A stretch of DNA of 64,000 bases from Serratia sp. M24T3 (GCF_000257645.1 NZ_AJHJ01000002.1:62001-126000), one strand, 5' to 3'. Positions 9,605 through 19,582 are shown, counted from the stretch's first letter. Notes: a model not told the origin generated them from the sequence alone. Numbers and translations are program-made.

Positions 9605-11239
9605 ATGTACAAATCTCGCCGAATTAGCACCGTGGCGTTAGGGCTTTCATTTGCCCTGTTAGCTGGCAGTTCTTCCGCGTGGGCAGCCGATGCTGCCGTT
9701 AAAGGTGGGACTCTGATTTATCTCGAGCAACAGGCTCACACCAACCTTTATCCTCCGGCCGGTGGATTTTATCCTAACGGCGGCATACTGAATCAGATAA
9801 CCGATAAGCTGACCTACCAAAATCCACAAACCTTGCAGATTGAGCCGTGGATCGCCGAATCCTGGACTACCAACGCTGACAAAACCCAATACACCTTCAA
9901 GCTGCATCCGGGCGTGACTTTCTCTGATGGCACACCGTTGGACGCCAACGCGGTGGCTAAAAACTTCGATACCTACGGTCTGGGTAATAAAGAACACCAT
10001 CTACCTGTCTCAGAAGTGATTAATAACTATGACCATAGTGAGGTGATTGACCCGCTAACGGTGAAGTTCTACTTCAAAAAACCATCGCCGGGATTCTTGC
10101 AGGGCACGGCAACTATTGGTTCTGGACTGGTTTCGTTGAGCACCTTGGCGCGAGATTTCAATGCGCTGGGCGACGCTCGCCATATTATTGGCTCCGGCCC
10201 GTTTGTCGTAAGTTCAGAAACACTGGGTCGCGAGGTCGATTTAACCGCGCGCAAGGATTACAACTGGGGTCCGAAGGATCTCAAACAGCAGGGCCGCGCC
10301 AATCTGGATGGCATTAAAATCATCGTCACCGGCGAAGACAGCGTAAGGATTGGTGCGCTGCTTGCCGGTCAGGCCGACTTTATTCGTCAGGTTCAGGCTT
10401 ATGATGAAAAACAGGCCGAGGCGAAGAAGTTCCCGATCTACGCGCCTTCCACTCGCGGGGTGAACGACGGCATTTCCTTCCGCCCGGATAACCCACTGGT
10501 GGCCAGTCTAAAAGTTCGTCAGGCCTTGCTGCACGGCGTTGACAGTAAACAAATCGTTGCCACCCTATTCTCGCCAAATTATCCGGTTGCCACCTCGGTG
10601 ATTGCCGCTTCTGCCGCCGGTTATGTCAATCTCGGCGATAAGCTGAAATACGATCCTGAGCTGTCGAAAAAACTGCTGGACGAGGCTGGCTGGAAACCAG
10701 GCCCGAACGGTATTCGCCAAAAAGATGGCCAGCCGCTAGCGCTGACCATTTATGAATCCCTGCCGCAACCGCAGAACAAAGAAGTCTTGCAGCTGGTGGC
10801 GCAACAGTGGAACCAGCTCGGCGTCAAGCTGACTATTTTAGCCGGTGATGCCGGTAGCCGCGTGGCAGACAGCCTCGACCCGCAAAAAACGCCGGTTAAT
10901 GTGGTGGAGGTTGGCCGCGCCGATCCTGATGTCATCAAAAGCGAATTCTACCCCACTAACCGCGACGCCTTGCTACAACTCGGTGGCCTGAGCAGCAAAG
11001 TCAAAAGTTTCAAAGACGACAAGCTGAACGCGCTGCTGGTAGATATTTCTGCCGAAATCGATCCGCAAAAACGTCTGGCGCTGGCGGGTGATGCTCAACG
11101 TTACCTGCTGGATCAGGCCTACGAAATCCCGATTTTCGAGGAACCGCAAGTGTTTGCCGGTGCGCCTTACCTGCATGACGTTAGTTTTGAAGCCGTGGGT
11201 CGCCCAAGCTTCTATAGCGCCTGGCTGGCCAAACATTAA
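9605..11239 (+). CDS. Peptide/nickel-type ABC substrate-binding protein (first importer)
   Basis: A 544-residue periplasmic binding protein of family 5 (DppA/OppA/NikA fold). A signal peptide (LGLSFALLAGSSSAWA, cut before ADAAVKGG) is followed by the family start KGGTLIYLEQQ. The classic motifs are IAESWTTNADKTQYTFKLHPGVTFSDGTPLDANAV and GSGPFVV. It begins after AAGGAATCAAG and is the first gene of a run with short spacings or overlaps: two permeases, a double ATPase, a luciferase-like monooxygenase and a CMD protein. Family 5 proteins bind peptides, opines, nickel complexes or other medium-sized organics, so the ligand is open. The linked flavin enzymes suggest an oxidisable organic, not a nutrient peptide. 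Confidence 0.9.
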   Translation: MYKSRRISTVALGLSFALLAGSSSAWAADAAVKGGTLIYLEQQAHTNLYPPAGGFYPNGGILNQITDKLTYQNPQTLQIEPWIAESWTTNADKTQYTFKLHPGVTFSDGTPLDANAVAKNFDTYGLGNKEHHLPVSEVINNYDHSEVIDPLTVKFYFKKPSPGFLQGTATIGSGLVSLSTLARDFNALGDARHIIGSGPFVVSSETLGREVDLTARKDYNWGPKDLKQQGRANLDGIKIIVTGEDSVRIGALLAGQADFIRQVQAYDEKQAEAKKFPIYAPSTRGVNDGISFRPDNPLVASLKVRQALLHGVDSKQIVATLFSPNYPVATSVIAASAAGYVNLGDKLKYDPELSKKLLDEAGWKPGPNGIRQKDGQPLALTIYESLPQPQNKEVLQLVAQQWNQLGVKLTILAGDAGSRVADSLDPQKTPVNVVEVGRADPDVIKSEFYPTNRDALLQLGGLSSKVKSFKDDKLNALLVDISAEIDPQKRLALAGDAQRYLLDQAYEIPIFEEPQVFAGAPYLHDVSFEAVGRPSFYSAWLAKH

Positions 11240-11254
11240 TCCCCGGAGTCAATG

Positions 11255-12199
11255 ATGAGCCAATATTTAAGCGGACGCGTTGCTCAGGCCCTGTTAGTGC
11301 TTTGGGCGGCGTTTACCCTGTCGTTTGTACTATTGCAAGCCCTGCCCGGCGACGCCGTTTTAATCAAGTTTCAGGACCCGTCAATGGGGTTAAGCCCGGC
11401 GCAGATTGCTGAAATGCGTGCCGCCTACGGTGCTGACCTCCCGTTATGGCAGCAGTATCTGCACACGCTCGGCAGTTTTCTGCACGGCGATTTTGGCTTT
11501 TCAATTCAGGCCGGAGTACCGGTAACCGAGCTGCTGGCAGGCAATTTGCCGCCGACCCTGCGCCTTGCGGTGCTTGGTTTTACTCTGGCGCTGGTGTTGG
11601 CGCTTTTCATTGCCTTCGTCTCTAATCTGGTGCCGCTGCGCGGGTTGAAATCGGCGCTGCTGGCGCTGCCTGCCCTGTTTATCTCGGTGCCGACCTTTTG
11701 GCTGGGGATCGCGCTTATCCAAATGTTCTCTTTCCATCTGGGCTGGATCCCGGTCATTAATCCCGGCGAATGGGTCGGGCTGATTCTGCCGGTTATCACC
11801 TTGGCGGTGCCTATCAGCGCCCCGCTGGCGCAAATATTAATCCGCAGTATCGACCAGGTGCAGACACAGCCTTTTGTGTCCGTTGCCCGCGCCAAAGGTG
11901 CCAGCCGCAGCCGCGTGCTGTTGCGCCATATCGCCCGCAACGCCACTCTGCCCGCGCTGACCATCGCCGGTCTGCTGTTGGGAGAGTTGATTGCCGGCGC
12001 ACTGGTCACTGAGACGGTATTTGGCCTCAATGGTATTGGTCAACTGACGCAGCAGGCCGTAAATAATCAGGATTTATCCGTGCTACAGGCCATCGTGGTG
12101 ATTTCAGCTGCGGCCTACGTGGCCATCAATCTGCTGGTGGATTTGATTTATCCCTTGCTTGACCCGCGCCTCAAACCGTCTGTGGGAGTCCGCTCATGA
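11255..12199 (+). CDS. DppB-type ABC permease (first importer)
   Basis: A 314-residue inner-membrane permease. The N-terminus has one helix (ALLVLWAAFTLSFVLLQALPGDA), then the GDFGFSIQAGVPV and PPTLRLAVLGF stretch typical of DppB/OppB. The BPD_transp EAA loop is near 200-225 (VARAKGASRSRVLLRHIARNATLP). I chose the second of two adjacent ATGs (11255) because GGAG then sits six bases upstream instead of three. It forms a heterodimer with the following DppC-type protein, overlapping its gene by four bases. Confidence 0.9.
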   Translation: MSQYLSGRVAQALLVLWAAFTLSFVLLQALPGDAVLIKFQDPSMGLSPAQIAEMRAAYGADLPLWQQYLHTLGSFLHGDFGFSIQAGVPVTELLAGNLPPTLRLAVLGFTLALVLALFIAFVSNLVPLRGLKSALLALPALFISVPTFWLGIALIQMFSFHLGWIPVINPGEWVGLILPVITLAVPISAPLAQILIRSIDQVQTQPFVSVARAKGASRSRVLLRHIARNATLPALTIAGLLLGELIAGALVTETVFGLNGIGQLTQQAVNNQDLSVLQAIVVISAAAYVAINLLVDLIYPLLDPRLKPSVGVRS

Positions 12200-13071
12200 G
12201 CAGCTTGCCCTTAAGTAAAAACAACAGCGCCGAAAATGCCCAGCTTGCGACGTTTCCCCCCGCTGCATCCAAACGCTTTTCGCGCCTGCAACCGACGCTG
12301 ATCCTGGCCTGGGTGGTCATGCTGGTGGTTATCCTCTGGGCCATCGCTCCGCAGCTGTTTACTCAATACAGCGGAACCGAGGGGATTGCCGGGGCGCAGC
12401 GTCTGGCTCCGGGGCCGGGGCACTGGCTGGGTACCGATCAGCTGGGTCGAGACCTTTATGCCCGCATCGTTTATGGCGCATCGCACTCGCTGTCCGGTGC
12501 GCTGGTGGCGGTGTTTCTCGGCCTGCTGTTTGGCAGCGCGCTGGGCCTCGCGGCCGCATCGGTTGGTGGTATTACCGATACCGTGATCATGCGTATCGTT
12601 GATGTGCTGCTCTCAATTCCAAGCCTGTTGCTGTCGCTGAGTGTGATTATTCTGCTGGGATTTGGCACCGTGCATGCGGCAATCGCCGTCGGCGTAACCT
12701 CTGTTGCCAACTTTGCGCGTTTGGCGCGCTCCGAAGCAGTATTAGTGCGTCAAAGCGATTACGTAGAGGCGGCCTACGGCAGTGGCGGCACTTTCTTCTC
12801 GGTGCTGTGGCGTCATATTGTGCCGAACTCACTGACCTCGGTAATGGCTTTTTCCGCGTTGCAATTCGGTAACGCGATCCTGTCGATTTCCACCCTGAGC
12901 TTTCTCGGTTACGGCACCCCACCGCCGACGCCTGAATGGGGCCTGCTGATTGCCGAAGGCCGTAACTATATTTCGACCGCCTGGTGGCTAACCACTTTCC
13001 CTGGCTTCGTGGTGATCCTGACCGTTTTGTCTGCTAACCGCATCAGCCAGTCATTGCGGAGAAAACGCTAA
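12196..13071 (+). CDS. DppC-type ABC permease (first importer)
   Basis: A 291-residue permease with the DppC/OppC layout: a cytoplasmic N-terminal tail, a first helix near 32-54, the LGTDQLGRDLYARIVYGASHSL signature after the periplasmic loop, and an EAA loop (YVEAAYGSGGTFFSVLWRHIVPNSL). It ends GYGTPPPTPEWGLLIAEGRNYI, also typical. The ATGA overlap with the previous gene and TAATG overlap with the ATPase show translational coupling. Confidence 0.92.
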   Translation: MSSLPLSKNNSAENAQLATFPPAASKRFSRLQPTLILAWVVMLVVILWAIAPQLFTQYSGTEGIAGAQRLAPGPGHWLGTDQLGRDLYARIVYGASHSLSGALVAVFLGLLFGSALGLAAASVGGITDTVIMRIVDVLLSIPSLLLSLSVIILLGFGTVHAAIAVGVTSVANFARLARSEAVLVRQSDYVEAAYGSGGTFFSVLWRHIVPNSLTSVMAFSALQFGNAILSISTLSFLGYGTPPPTPEWGLLIAEGRNYISTAWWLTTFPGFVVILTVLSANRISQSLRRKR

Positions 13072-14744
13072 TGAACCAGCCTAACTTTGATGAACGAGTA
13101 AAACCGGTGCTGGAGCTTAAAGACGTTTCTATTGCTTACCGCAGCGGGCATCAGTCCATCCGTGTCGTGGAGCAGGTTTCATTCTCGATATTGCCCGGCG
13201 AAGTGGTCGCGCTGGTTGGCGAGTCGGGTTCCGGTAAAACCACCACCGCGCAGTCGATTATTGGCCTGCTGGCGGAAAACGGTCATATCGAATCCGGCAG
13301 TATTTTGCTCAATGGTACTGATATCAGCCGCTGGTCCGCTCGCCGCCTCGATAGCCTGCGCGGTTCCAGCATCAGTTTGATCCCTCAAGACCCAACCAGC
13401 TCGCTGAATCCAGTGAAAGCCATAGGCGATCAGGTAGCCGAAGTACTGCAAATTCATCGTAGAAAGATGCCGCGAAAAGCACGCGATGCCCGCGTGGTCG
13501 AACTGCTGACCCGCGTGGGTCTGAGCCATCCGCAACAGCGCGCCAAACAGTTCCCGCACCAGCTTTCCGGGGGGATGAAACAGCGGGTGCTGATTGCTAT
13601 CGCCATTGCGCTGCAACCGGCTTTAATTATTGCCGATGAACCCACCAGCGCATTGGACGTGCGAGTGCAGAAACGCATCCTCGATTTGATTGACGAGTTG
13701 CGACAGGAATTTGGCACCGCGGTGCTGTTTGTCACTCACGATTTGGCGCTGGCTGCGGCACGCGCCGATCGCCTGCTGGTGTTTCGCAAAGGTCAGGTTC
13801 AGGAGCAAGGCATTACCGCCGAGGTGCTGCGCGCGCCAAAAAACGACTATACCCGCCAACTGTTTAGCGATGCTCCAGCCCTGACGCCCCGTGCGCGGTC
13901 TGCGATTTCGCAGGCAGCGCACCCTCGCGGCAATGCGATTGAAGTGCGCAATGTGTCGAAGCAATTTTCACTCGGTGGTAAAAATGAGCGAACTTTCAAG
14001 GCATTGGACGACATATCGTTTGAAGTCGCGCGTGGCACGACTCACTCTCTGGTAGGCGAATCAGGTTCAGGTAAAACTACACTGGCGCGCCTGCTGCTGG
14101 GTTTCCAACAGCCTGACAGCGGGCAGCTGTTTATCGACGGCGTGGATATCGCCCGGTTATCCGGTGAGGCGCTGCGTCAGGCACGCAAGAAAATTCAGCT
14201 GGTTTACCAAAACCCCTTTGCCTCTCTGGACCCCTCGCAGACGCTATTTAAGGTGATCGAAGAACCGCTGCTAAACTTTTATAAGCTCAGCCGCGAACAG
14301 CGCCAGTCCCGCGTTTTCGAGATTGCCGAGCGCGTCGCACTGCCGCTGAATTTGTTGCAGCGCAAACCGCACGAGCTTTCCGGTGGGCAACGCCAGCGCG
14401 TAGCTCTGGCCCGCGCGCTGATCCTCGAACCGCAAGTGTTGGTGCTGGACGAGGCCACTTCCGCGCTGGACGTCACGGTGCAAGCACAGATTTTGCGTTT
14501 GCTGGTGCAACTTCAGCAAGAGTTGGGGCTGACCTACCTGTTTATTTCGCATGACCTGGCCACAGTGCGCCAGATATCGCACAGCGTCTCGGTGCTGAAT
14601 CAGGGCAAACAGGTTGATAACGGCGACGTTGAGTCTCTGTTCTCCCGACCAACCAGCTCTTATACCCAGGAATTACTCAGTGCGATCCCCGGTATTTCGC
14701 CTTTATCTATTCCGCCATTGACGGCAATCAAGGAGTTTGTATGA
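13071..14744 (+). CDS. Double ABC ATPase, DppD-DppF fusion (first importer)
   Basis: A 557-residue protein with two full nucleotide-binding domains, doing the work of DppD and DppF in one chain. Domain 1 has Walker A GESGSGKTT (50-58), signature LSGGMKQRV and Walker B LIIADEPTSALD. Domain 2, from about residue 285, has GESGSGKTTLA, LSGGQRQRVALARAL and VLVLDEATSALD. Both have the H-loop (FVTHDLAL, FISHDLAT). It powers the importer with the two preceding permeases. The next gene starts within its last four bases. Confidence 0.93.
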   Translation: MNQPNFDERVKPVLELKDVSIAYRSGHQSIRVVEQVSFSILPGEVVALVGESGSGKTTTAQSIIGLLAENGHIESGSILLNGTDISRWSARRLDSLRGSSISLIPQDPTSSLNPVKAIGDQVAEVLQIHRRKMPRKARDARVVELLTRVGLSHPQQRAKQFPHQLSGGMKQRVLIAIAIALQPALIIADEPTSALDVRVQKRILDLIDELRQEFGTAVLFVTHDLALAAARADRLLVFRKGQVQEQGITAEVLRAPKNDYTRQLFSDAPALTPRARSAISQAAHPRGNAIEVRNVSKQFSLGGKNERTFKALDDISFEVARGTTHSLVGESGSGKTTLARLLLGFQQPDSGQLFIDGVDIARLSGEALRQARKKIQLVYQNPFASLDPSQTLFKVIEEPLLNFYKLSREQRQSRVFEIAERVALPLNLLQRKPHELSGGQRQRVALARALILEPQVLVLDEATSALDVTVQAQILRLLVQLQQELGLTYLFISHDLATVRQISHSVSVLNQGKQVDNGDVESLFSRPTSSYTQELLSAIPGISPLSIPPLTAIKEFV

Positions 14745-15823
14745 GCCAAGCGGCCTTTTATAGCAGTCCTAAACGACTCGGCTTTTTTACCCGTCTTCTG
14801 GACGATACCAGCCCTCAGGAGCGCTATCGCCTGGCAGCGGAACAAATCGCTCACGCCGAACAATTGGGATTTGATTCGGCGTGGATAGCGCAGCACCATT
14901 TCCATCGCGACGAAGGGGGCCTGCCTGCGCCGCTGGTATTTCTGGCCTATGTTGCCGCCAATACCCGCCACATTCGTCTCGGCACCGGGGTTATCACACT
15001 GGCGATGGAAAACGCGCTGCGCGTGGCGGAAGACGCTTCTGTATTGGACTTACTGTCCGGTGGTCGGCTGGAAATGGGTCTCGGTTCCGGCGGTACCGCG
15101 TCATCGTTTGTTCCGTTCGGCCTAACGCTCGAAACTCGCGGCGAGGCGTTTGCCCATAATCTCGAAACCCTGCGTCGCGCCTGGCGAGGTCAAGCGCTGG
15201 GGGGTGAGGGTAATACGCTTTATCCGCCCGCTCCGCAGCTAAATCAACGTTTATGGCAGGCGACATTTTCCCCTGAAGGCGGTACCAGAGCCGGTGCAGC
15301 AGGCGATGGACTGATGCTGTCACGCACCCAGCCTCGCCCGCAAGGACAGCCGGATTTGCCGCTGGATGTGCTCCAAAACAGGATTATCGATGCCTATCTC
15401 GAGGCTCTGCCAGCGGGCGTCGAGCCACGTATTTTGGGATCGCGAACCGCTTTTGTCAGCGACGACGGCGACGAGGCAAGACGACTGGCCAGCATGGGTC
15501 TCAAGCGACAGGCGGATAGCGCTCGCGCGGCCGGGCATCTTCATACTGGCACTACGCTCGACCAACATATCGCTGCCTTCGACGCACACATTGGCACCGC
15601 AGAGCAGGTCATTAAATCGTTGCAGCGCGATACCGCACTGGCACGCGTGACTGATTTAGCCTTCCAGGTGCACTCGATCGACCCGCCACACCCTTACATC
15701 CTGCGCTCGATTGAACTGATCGCCAAAAAAGTCGCACCGGCGCTGGGCTGGGTTCGCCAAACGCCAAAAAACATTGCTAAACCTCAACCTTTGCATTTAG
15801 AACTTTCTAAGGAAACCCTATGA
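14741..15823 (+). CDS. Luciferase-like FMN monooxygenase (KPN_01858-type)
   Basis: A 360-residue flavin-dependent TIM-barrel enzyme. Visible: LGFFTRLLDDTSPQERYRLAAEQIAHAEQLGFDSAWIAQHHF, RHIRLGTGVITLAMENALRVAEDASVLDLLSGGRLEMGLGSGG, and a C-terminal DPPHPYILRSIELIAKKVAP. I recall a named family of this kind (KPN_01858) that occurs with ABC importers and CMD/peroxidase-like proteins, exactly the context here. It overlaps the ATPase gene and the CMD gene by four bases each, so the three are co-translated. Reaction and substrate are unknown; cleavage of a C-S or C-N bond, or oxidation of an alkyl chain, are options. Confidence 0.85.
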   Translation: MSQAAFYSSPKRLGFFTRLLDDTSPQERYRLAAEQIAHAEQLGFDSAWIAQHHFHRDEGGLPAPLVFLAYVAANTRHIRLGTGVITLAMENALRVAEDASVLDLLSGGRLEMGLGSGGTASSFVPFGLTLETRGEAFAHNLETLRRAWRGQALGGEGNTLYPPAPQLNQRLWQATFSPEGGTRAGAAGDGLMLSRTQPRPQGQPDLPLDVLQNRIIDAYLEALPAGVEPRILGSRTAFVSDDGDEARRLASMGLKRQADSARAAGHLHTGTTLDQHIAAFDAHIGTAEQVIKSLQRDTALARVTDLAFQVHSIDPPHPYILRSIELIAKKVAPALGWVRQTPKNIAKPQPLHLELSKETL

Positions 15824-16947
15824 CCGTTGCACAACAGCAAGCCACCGATTTACTGGCAACACTGGCAGAAATTGAGCCGGGTTCGACGTTGGCTCAGGCA
15901 CGAGAAACCCGTGATGCAGCCACGCTGCACACTCAGGGCAGCTACGATGCATTGTTTAACAGCAATGAAAATCTGGCTGAATTCCCCCTGGCCGACCGTT
16001 TGGCGCTGGCTCAGCAAGTTGCCCGCTGGCACAACGACGTCCAGCTTGGCGCCCACTATGCCGAACGCCTGAAGGCTTTGAGCGATGATACTTCGACCTC
16101 AAAGCAAAAATATCAAACTGCGTTGGCCCACGCCGAACGCTTAAGCTTTAAACCGGCCAACGCCACGGCCGAACACCTTGCCGAGTTGCAAGACGCGGGT
16201 TGGTCTGCCGACGCCATAGTGACACTGTCACAATTAGTCGCTTTCGTCAGTTTCCAGAGTCGCCTACTGCGCGGATACCGCCTGATCAGCGGTAAATCTG
16301 TGGAGGACAATGGCAGCGCTTCGGTTGGTGCCGCGTTCTGGAACAGCCAAGCTGCAACGCATACAGGTAAAAATGCGCCGGTAGCCTTCACTCAGGACGA
16401 GCTGGGCTGGGAGCCTTGGATCGCCTCTAAACCATTGAAGGATTTTGATCCGCAGCAGCAGGAAACGCTGGCCCGTTTTGGCCATAGCGATTCCGATTAT
16501 TTCCGACTGCTTGGCCGTAACCTGACCGTGCTCGAGCAGCGCACGCTAACCGACAAAGGCATCTTCTTCACCTCGGGCGGCCTGCCGCGTAAAGAGCGTG
16601 AACTGGCAGCCGCGGTAGCCAGCAAAATCAACGGCTGCATTTACTGCGCCTCCGTTCACGCACGCAAGGCGGCACAACTATCCAAACAGCCTGAAGCCGT
16701 GCAGCGCTTACTCGATACTCCTGCAGGCGACATTTTGAGCCTTGGTCAAGAACCAAGATGGCAGGCAGAGATCGATTTTTCCGCATCGCTGTCTGCCACT
16801 CCGCCAACGGCCAATCAGCAACAAATCAGTGGCCTGCGCGAGCTAGGTCTCAGCGACCTCGAACTGCTGGATCTGGTGCAGTCTACCGCCTTCTTTGCCT
16901 GGGCCAACCGTTTGATGCTGACGCTGGGCGAGCCGTTCGAGCAGTAA
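15820..16947 (+). CDS. Fused CMD / alkylhydroperoxidase-like protein
   Basis: A 375-residue protein of two AhpD-like halves. The N-terminal half (about 1-155) resembles the CMD Avi_7170-type family and has no cysteine. The C-terminal half (about 190-375) resembles the Avi_7169-type family and has the redox pair C273-IY-C276 followed by ASVHARKAAQLS. As I recall, these two families are separate adjacent genes in Agrobacterium vitis; here they are one chain. It may remove a peroxide or reactive product made by the flavin monooxygenase it overlaps. That role is inferred from fold and context. It ends 66 bases before the second binding-protein gene. Confidence 0.82.
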   Translation: MTVAQQQATDLLATLAEIEPGSTLAQARETRDAATLHTQGSYDALFNSNENLAEFPLADRLALAQQVARWHNDVQLGAHYAERLKALSDDTSTSKQKYQTALAHAERLSFKPANATAEHLAELQDAGWSADAIVTLSQLVAFVSFQSRLLRGYRLISGKSVEDNGSASVGAAFWNSQAATHTGKNAPVAFTQDELGWEPWIASKPLKDFDPQQQETLARFGHSDSDYFRLLGRNLTVLEQRTLTDKGIFFTSGGLPRKERELAAAVASKINGCIYCASVHARKAAQLSKQPEAVQRLLDTPAGDILSLGQEPRWQAEIDFSASLSATPPTANQQQISGLRELGLSDLELLDLVQSTAFFAWANRLMLTLGEPFEQ

Positions 16948-17013
16948 CAATGCGTTTTAACGTCTTATCGATCATAAAAAAAACAGAATTTTCCATTATT
17001 TAGGGCGTATTAG

Positions 17014-18651
17014 ATGAATACAAACAATTTGAACCACAACAGGCTGCGCGTGAAGATCAAGAATGTTGCCAATGCCGTGTCGGCATCATTGCTGGTGATG
17101 GCCGCGGGGCAACCGTTTTTGGCTAACGCCGCGCAAACGCCGATTCAGGGTGGAACACTCAACGTCGGGCTAGGCAGTGATACGCCAACGATTGACCCAT
17201 CAATTACTGGCCAGTCAATCACCGCGCTGATTGACCGCAACGTGGTCGACTCACTGGTTGGCCAGGCAGAAGACAATCGCTTCACCCCTTGGCTGGCCTC
17301 AAGCTGGGAAGTGAACGACAAGCACACTGACTACGTTTTCCATCTGCGCAAAGACGTAACGTTCAGCGATGGCACCAAACTCGACGCCGCCGCGGTGAAA
17401 TATAATCTGGACCGCATTCTCGATCCCAAAACCACCTCCAGCTATTCCAAATCACTGTTGGGGCCGATTAAAACCATTACCACCCCAGATGACTACACGG
17501 TGGCAATTCATTACGATACGCCGTTCGCCCCGCTGCTTTCCGGGCTGAGCCTGCCGTATTTAGGCATTCAGTCGCCAACCTATTTAAAGAAAACGCAAAA
17601 TACCAACAACACCGTCGTAGGGTCCGGGCCGTTTATTCTCAAATCCTTCGTTAAAGGCAGCGGCAGCCAGCTGACCCGTCGTGCCGACTACAACTGGGGG
17701 CCGGGCTACGCTACCCACCAAGGTCCGGCGTATTTGTCAGAGATTAACTTCAAATATCTGCCGGAATCTTCCGTGCGTTTGGGTGCGCTGACCAGCGGCC
17801 AGATCCAGGCGATTGACGCGGTTCCACCAGTCAACGCCAAATCGGTGAAAAGCAATCCGGCGCTGGAAGTAAAAACCAAAGAGAATCCGGGGATTGTGCG
17901 CGTCGTGTATTTGAACACTTCCAGGGGGATATTTAGCGACCTGAAAGTGCGTCAGGCCTTCCTCAGCGCCACTGACCCGGCCTCGGCGGTTAAAGTCGCC
18001 TTCTTTGGCACGCTGAAAGCGGCTAACAATGTGTTGGGTCCGCAAACGCAGTATTACGATCCGTCCGTGGCCAAACTGCTGGGTTATGACCTCGCCAAGG
18101 CGAATACATTGCTGGATGAGGCCGGTTGGACCAGCAAGAACGCCGATGGAGTGCGTACCAAAGACGGCAAGCCGTTGACGGTAGATTTCGTTTATGACCC
18201 GAGCACGCTGGAAACCGCCGACGTGACTCTGTTTCAGGCAATCCAGTTTCAGGTCAAGAAAGCCGGGATTGACTTCAAGCTGGACCCGGTTGACTCAGGC
18301 GGCTTTACCGATCGTACCAATAACAATCAGTACGATGCCGTTTCGAACTACTATGTTCGCGCCGAGCCAGACATTCTGCGCACTGTGTTCCATTCAAGCT
18401 ATACACCACCCAAAGGCGCTGATTACAGCCACGTCAGCTCTCTGGATGACAAGCTGATTCAGGCTCAGGGGGCTCCGGACGCGCAGCGCAAGCAGCTTTA
18501 TTCCGAGATTCAACATCAGCTTATCAGTCAGGCTTACGTCGTGCCGCTGTACGTACCCGCCTATCAGCTGGGGATCACCAAACAGCTTCACGGCGTCAGT
18601 TGGGCAACCAACGCCAAGCCTAATTTCTATGATGCCTGGCTGAGTCATTAA
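17014..18651 (+). CDS. Peptide/nickel-type ABC substrate-binding protein (second importer)
   Basis: A 545-residue family 5 binding protein. A long basic N-terminus leads into a signal (VSASLLVMAAGQPFLANA, cut before AQTPIQGG). Then come GGTLNVGLGSDTPTIDPS, WLASSWEVNDKHTDYVFHLRKDVTFSDGTKLDAAAV and GSGPFILKSF. It differs clearly from the protein encoded at 9.6 kb, so this is not a recent duplicate. It starts 66 bases after the CMD gene behind AGGGC, with no terminator between, so it probably stays in the same transcript. Confidence 0.9.
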   Translation: MNTNNLNHNRLRVKIKNVANAVSASLLVMAAGQPFLANAAQTPIQGGTLNVGLGSDTPTIDPSITGQSITALIDRNVVDSLVGQAEDNRFTPWLASSWEVNDKHTDYVFHLRKDVTFSDGTKLDAAAVKYNLDRILDPKTTSSYSKSLLGPIKTITTPDDYTVAIHYDTPFAPLLSGLSLPYLGIQSPTYLKKTQNTNNTVVGSGPFILKSFVKGSGSQLTRRADYNWGPGYATHQGPAYLSEINFKYLPESSVRLGALTSGQIQAIDAVPPVNAKSVKSNPALEVKTKENPGIVRVVYLNTSRGIFSDLKVRQAFLSATDPASAVKVAFFGTLKAANNVLGPQTQYYDPSVAKLLGYDLAKANTLLDEAGWTSKNADGVRTKDGKPLTVDFVYDPSTLETADVTLFQAIQFQVKKAGIDFKLDPVDSGGFTDRTNNNQYDAVSNYYVRAEPDILRTVFHSSYTPPKGADYSHVSSLDDKLIQAQGAPDAQRKQLYSEIQHQLISQAYVVPLYVPAYQLGITKQLHGVSWATNAKPNFYDAWLSH

Positions 18652-18652
18652 T

Positions 18653-19582
18653 ATGGTTTACACCGCAATAAAACGTCTGTTGACCATTTTGGCCGTGCTT
18701 TGGGGCGCGGCCACCCTCACGTTTATTGCGCTCAAACTGATACCGGGCGATCCGGTATCAATTTTGAGTGGCGGTGCCAACGTGGTGGACGATGCTTTTC
18801 GCGCCCAGCTGCTCCATGAATTTGGCTTGGACCAACCGTTGTGGCTGCAATATTTGCACTACATTGGTCATGCTTTGGTGGGTAATTTCGGGCAGAGTTA
18901 TCAGTACCGCCAACCCGTGGTAGACGTTATCGTCGATGCTTTAAAACAAACGCTGGTTTTAGCGGTTAGCGCTTTAGTGCTGGCTTTGGCACTGGCTGTT
19001 CTCAATGCATTAGCGACCGCAGGCCGCTGGCGCTATCTGAGAGCTTTCTTTGCAGGCTTCGAACTTTGCCTGCTGAGTACCCCGGTTTACTGGTTAGGTA
19101 TCATTCTGCTTAGCGTTTTCAGCTTCCAGATGCACTGGTTCCCGGTAATGGGTAATGACGGCTGGCGCTCGTTGGTATTGCCGGTAATCACTCTCAGCCT
19201 GCCGCTGGCGGCGATCCTCAGCCAAATTTTACGCGATGGCCTGGAAGAGGCGCTGTCGCAGCCTTTCGCGCTGACTGTGCGCAGTCGCGGAGCCGGTGAA
19301 ACGCGTCTGCGGGTGCGTCACGCACTGCGTCATGCTTCGCTGGCTGCTTCAACCTTGACTGGCACCATGCTGGCCAATGTACTCAGCGGCTCAATATTGA
19401 CTGAAACCGTGTTTGGTCGTGCCGGTATCGGCAAAATTACCCTACAAGCCATAGCCAGCCGTGATATGCCATTAGTGCTGGGCATTGTCATGCTTTCCGC
19501 CTTGCTGTTCGTCATTATCAATCTACTGGTCGACGCCGCATATCTGGTGGTTGATCCTCGCTTGCGCAAAAGGACGTCTTAA
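18653..19582 (+). CDS. DppB-type ABC permease (second importer)
   Basis: A 309-residue permease. It has an N-terminal helix (LLTILAVLWGAATLTFIALKLIPGDPV), GNFGQSYQYRQPV, and the EAA loop (TVRSRGAGETRLRVRHALRHASL). The start codon is one base past the stop of the binding protein, so translation is likely coupled. It pairs with the next gene product. Confidence 0.9.
   Translation: MVYTAIKRLLTILAVLWGAATLTFIALKLIPGDPVSILSGGANVVDDAFRAQLLHEFGLDQPLWLQYLHYIGHALVGNFGQSYQYRQPVVDVIVDALKQTLVLAVSALVLALALAVLNALATAGRWRYLRAFFAGFELCLLSTPVYWLGIILLSVFSFQMHWFPVMGNDGWRSLVLPVITLSLPLAAILSQILRDGLEEALSQPFALTVRSRGAGETRLRVRHALRHASLAASTLTGTMLANVLSGSILTETVFGRAGIGKITLQAIASRDMPLVLGIVMLSALLFVIINLLVDAAYLVVDPRLRKRTS

Noticed and set aside
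9605-18651. Recent duplication as origin of the two ABC importers
   Set aside because: The binding proteins, permeases and ATPases differ too much in sequence; the parallel order reflects a common family layout, not a recent copy.
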